This document shows, piece by piece, positions 62,403 to 64,000 of a stretch of DNA of 64,000 nucleotides. The notes under the pieces were generated by a model, which was not told where the DNA came from, ran no database searches, and saw only the letters and a program-made list of their open reading frames with translations. Within the stretch, counting starts at the first letter, position 1. Every line of letters starts with the position of its first letter. Origin of the DNA: Argyresthia goedartella (taxonomy: Eukaryota; Arthropoda; Insecta; Lepidoptera; Argyresthiidae); assembly GCA_949825045.1 (NCBI GenBank), contig OX463807.1:34616749-34680748 (forward strand), read 5' to 3'. A program made the position numbers and the translations under genes.

Positions 62403-63096
62403 AAAGGTTAAAGCATAAAATATTAACGTTAACATCTATCTAAATCCTCGAATCATGTAAGTTCATAAGAAACCACATGCATTTATACTCTCCTATTAAA
62501 ACCATAAAAAGAAACTACTCAGTTAAAATAAATTAAAAGTCCCTTTTTTTACAATGAAACTATACACATCTAGCCCACACTTCATGATAATTAAAATATA
62601 TAATAATATACCTAATAATATAAAAAAACGAGTCATATGTCTTTTATAATACAACTAAAAATTACCTAATAAAAAAATGCTATTACAACTTGAATTAATT
62701 CTTTCAAGATATTAATTAATTAATTAATAATACCAATTTAATAAGATATAATACTTCAATAGCTCTCAATCACCATAATGAAATAATAATAATATAATGA
62801 AACTATAGTAATTGTATTCATATTTAGATATTAGTTATTATTTAAAATCTTATTGTGTAAAAATAATAAATATATAAAGATACCTACTTACTTAGTTATT
62901 AAGATAAATTGCAAAGCCTTTACAGGGCCCTAAATTGTCATCTAACAACCTGTACCTATAGACAAATATGTTACTATTGTACTATAACAATGTAGAAAGC
63001 AATAAATACATTGAATTGAATAAATAAATTTAATGACTGGGCAACATTTGAAATTCGTAAAAGTAGAGCTATCTTGAAGGGTACTCATCTTGAATC
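62403..63096. other. AT-rich DNA, no recognisable feature
   Basis: Very AT-rich with many AATAATA runs. A small tail-like AATAAATACATTGAATTGAA at about 63000 may mark the 3' end of a lost LINE. Confidence 0.5.
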
Positions 63097-64000
63097 TGGT
63101 CTTCAAAATTGAAAGACAAAAAGAAGATTTTGATGATGTTGATGGAGTATATAGTCTTTAACTTTGAATTGGTTCCAGTTAATAATTAATTATTAAACGC
63201 TGCTAAAACCAAGAGTATCAAATTCTCACTTCCTAATTTCAGGCAAGTTGAGCCCAGTTTAGTGTTAGACAGCAACACGTTAGAATTAGTAAATGATACG
63301 GAGTTTCTTGGAATAACTATTGATAGCAAATTGCAGTGGGCACCCCACATAGATAAATTTGCTGGTAATTTGCTCTGCAGCTTACACTATTAGGAAAATC
63401 AGACAAAACACGGATGTAGCTATATCTAGGTTAGTATATTTTAGTGACTTTCATAGTGTCATGTCTTATGGTATCTTGTTGTGTAGGAAAGCAGCGGATA
63501 TTAAAACTATTTTTATTTTAACGAAAAGAGCTATTCGAGCGAATTATAATTTAAAACGCAGAGACTCCTTAACCTCTCAAAAACCGAGGGTATTTAGAAC
63601 GGGTCGCGATTTTGATCCTTATGCCATGTTAATAAAATTTAAAACCTATAACGGAAAAGTGGCGTTAGCCGGTGCTATTCAAGAAGTTAAGGGATATTTT
63701 TAAAGAAATTGATATACTAACTGTAGCTAGTCAATTTTTTTTCGAAAATATAATGTATGTAGACAAGAAACTTAATACACTTTCCAAACTTGGCGATAGC
63801 TGTAATATTAACCTAAGAAATAATCACAGACTAGTTGCGCCCCGGTTTAGACTCGCGAAGATTAGCAATTATTTCAAGGGCCAGTGCATTATCTACTACA
63901 AGATACCTCTGGAGATCTTGAAATTGCCTTTTGAGCAATATAAAAACCATGTTAAAGCGTCATCGTCGAAAAAGGGATATTACAATGTTCAAGATTACTT
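63097..64000 (+). pseudogene. LINE family A, copy 4 (runs off window)
   Basis: Starts at LVFKIERQKEDFDD, just after the catalytic box, and follows family A through FLGITIDSKLQWAPHIDKF and SYGILLCRKAADIKTIFIL to KKGYYNVQDY at the window edge. Several single-base breaks are present. A 114-bp insertion at 63573-63686 interrupts it. Confidence 0.88.
63573..63686. mobile_element. 114-bp insertion flanked by TTAA
   Basis: Other family A copies read CTCCTTAAGAGAGC here. This copy has CTCCTTAA, 114 foreign bases, then TTAAGGGAT. TTAA is therefore present on both sides (63569-63572, 63687-63690), as in piggyBac-type insertion. The ends (CCTCTC, AGAAG) are only weakly inverted. It is open in one frame (KPRVFRTGRDFDPYAMLIKF onward), with no known match. 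Confidence 0.55.

Overview
The window is eukaryotic and looks like a moth or butterfly genome (Lepidoptera). The grounds are an AT-rich background, split coding exons with GT/AG signals, RTE-like, Jockey-like, BEL-Pao and Gypsy elements of the kinds common in Lepidoptera, SINEs with tRNA-like heads, and a dispersed repeat ending in the CGAAGGGTTCCGTACC and GACGGACGGAC motifs that is very common in Lepidoptera. No rRNA, intact tRNA gene, operon or CRISPR array is seen. I recognise one host gene, a fatty-acid amide hydrolase 2-like amidase, of which two exons lie near 55.5 and 58.5 kb. Almost everything else is transposable elements, many nested inside one another.

Layout, left to right. 1-8778: a minus-strand LINE reverse-transcriptase fragment split by a 7.7-kb Gypsy LTR retrotransposon (567-8287) with apparently identical 1346-bp LTRs, a 4-bp target duplication and one uninterrupted 1488-codon Gag-Pol frame. 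8779-15806: relics of a MULE-type transposase, a LINE C-terminus, an RTE-like element and a Copia element, ending in a near-perfect 79-bp palindrome. 15807-23730: an RTE-like fragment split by a complete BEL-Pao element (16276-23529) whose gag-pol frame is broken only by three in-frame TAG codons. 23731-40640: a stack in which a non-autonomous LTR element (copy 1) was entered by a second Gypsy element (minus strand, catalytically dead), which was itself entered by copy 2 of the same LTR element (30608-32359), by a LINE (25095-27645) and by a nearly full-length 5.2-kb LINE (33512-38693). 40907-44055: a 110-bp tandem repeat interrupted by a LINE, which is interrupted by a GC-rich Jockey fragment with 11-bp target duplications.

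44-55 kb is mostly unique or decayed DNA carrying a 1.6-kb Tc1-like transposon (46638-48222), a SINE with a LINE-like tail, and an unusual run of fold-back structures (48.5-54.8 kb). 55.4 kb to the end is the amidase gene region: exon 1 (55499-55669) and exon 2 (58470-58680). Its first intron, and the DNA after exon 2, are filled with SINEs, RTE-like pieces, a 140-bp tandem repeat and two further copies of the LINE family seen at 41-43 kb.

The elements do not work together as a pathway. The coherent themes are relative dating by nesting, a SINE that shares its 3' tail with a LINE found in the same window, and the CTCF-like motifs in the 5' leader of the 5.2-kb LINE, which is the most unusual regulatory signal I found.
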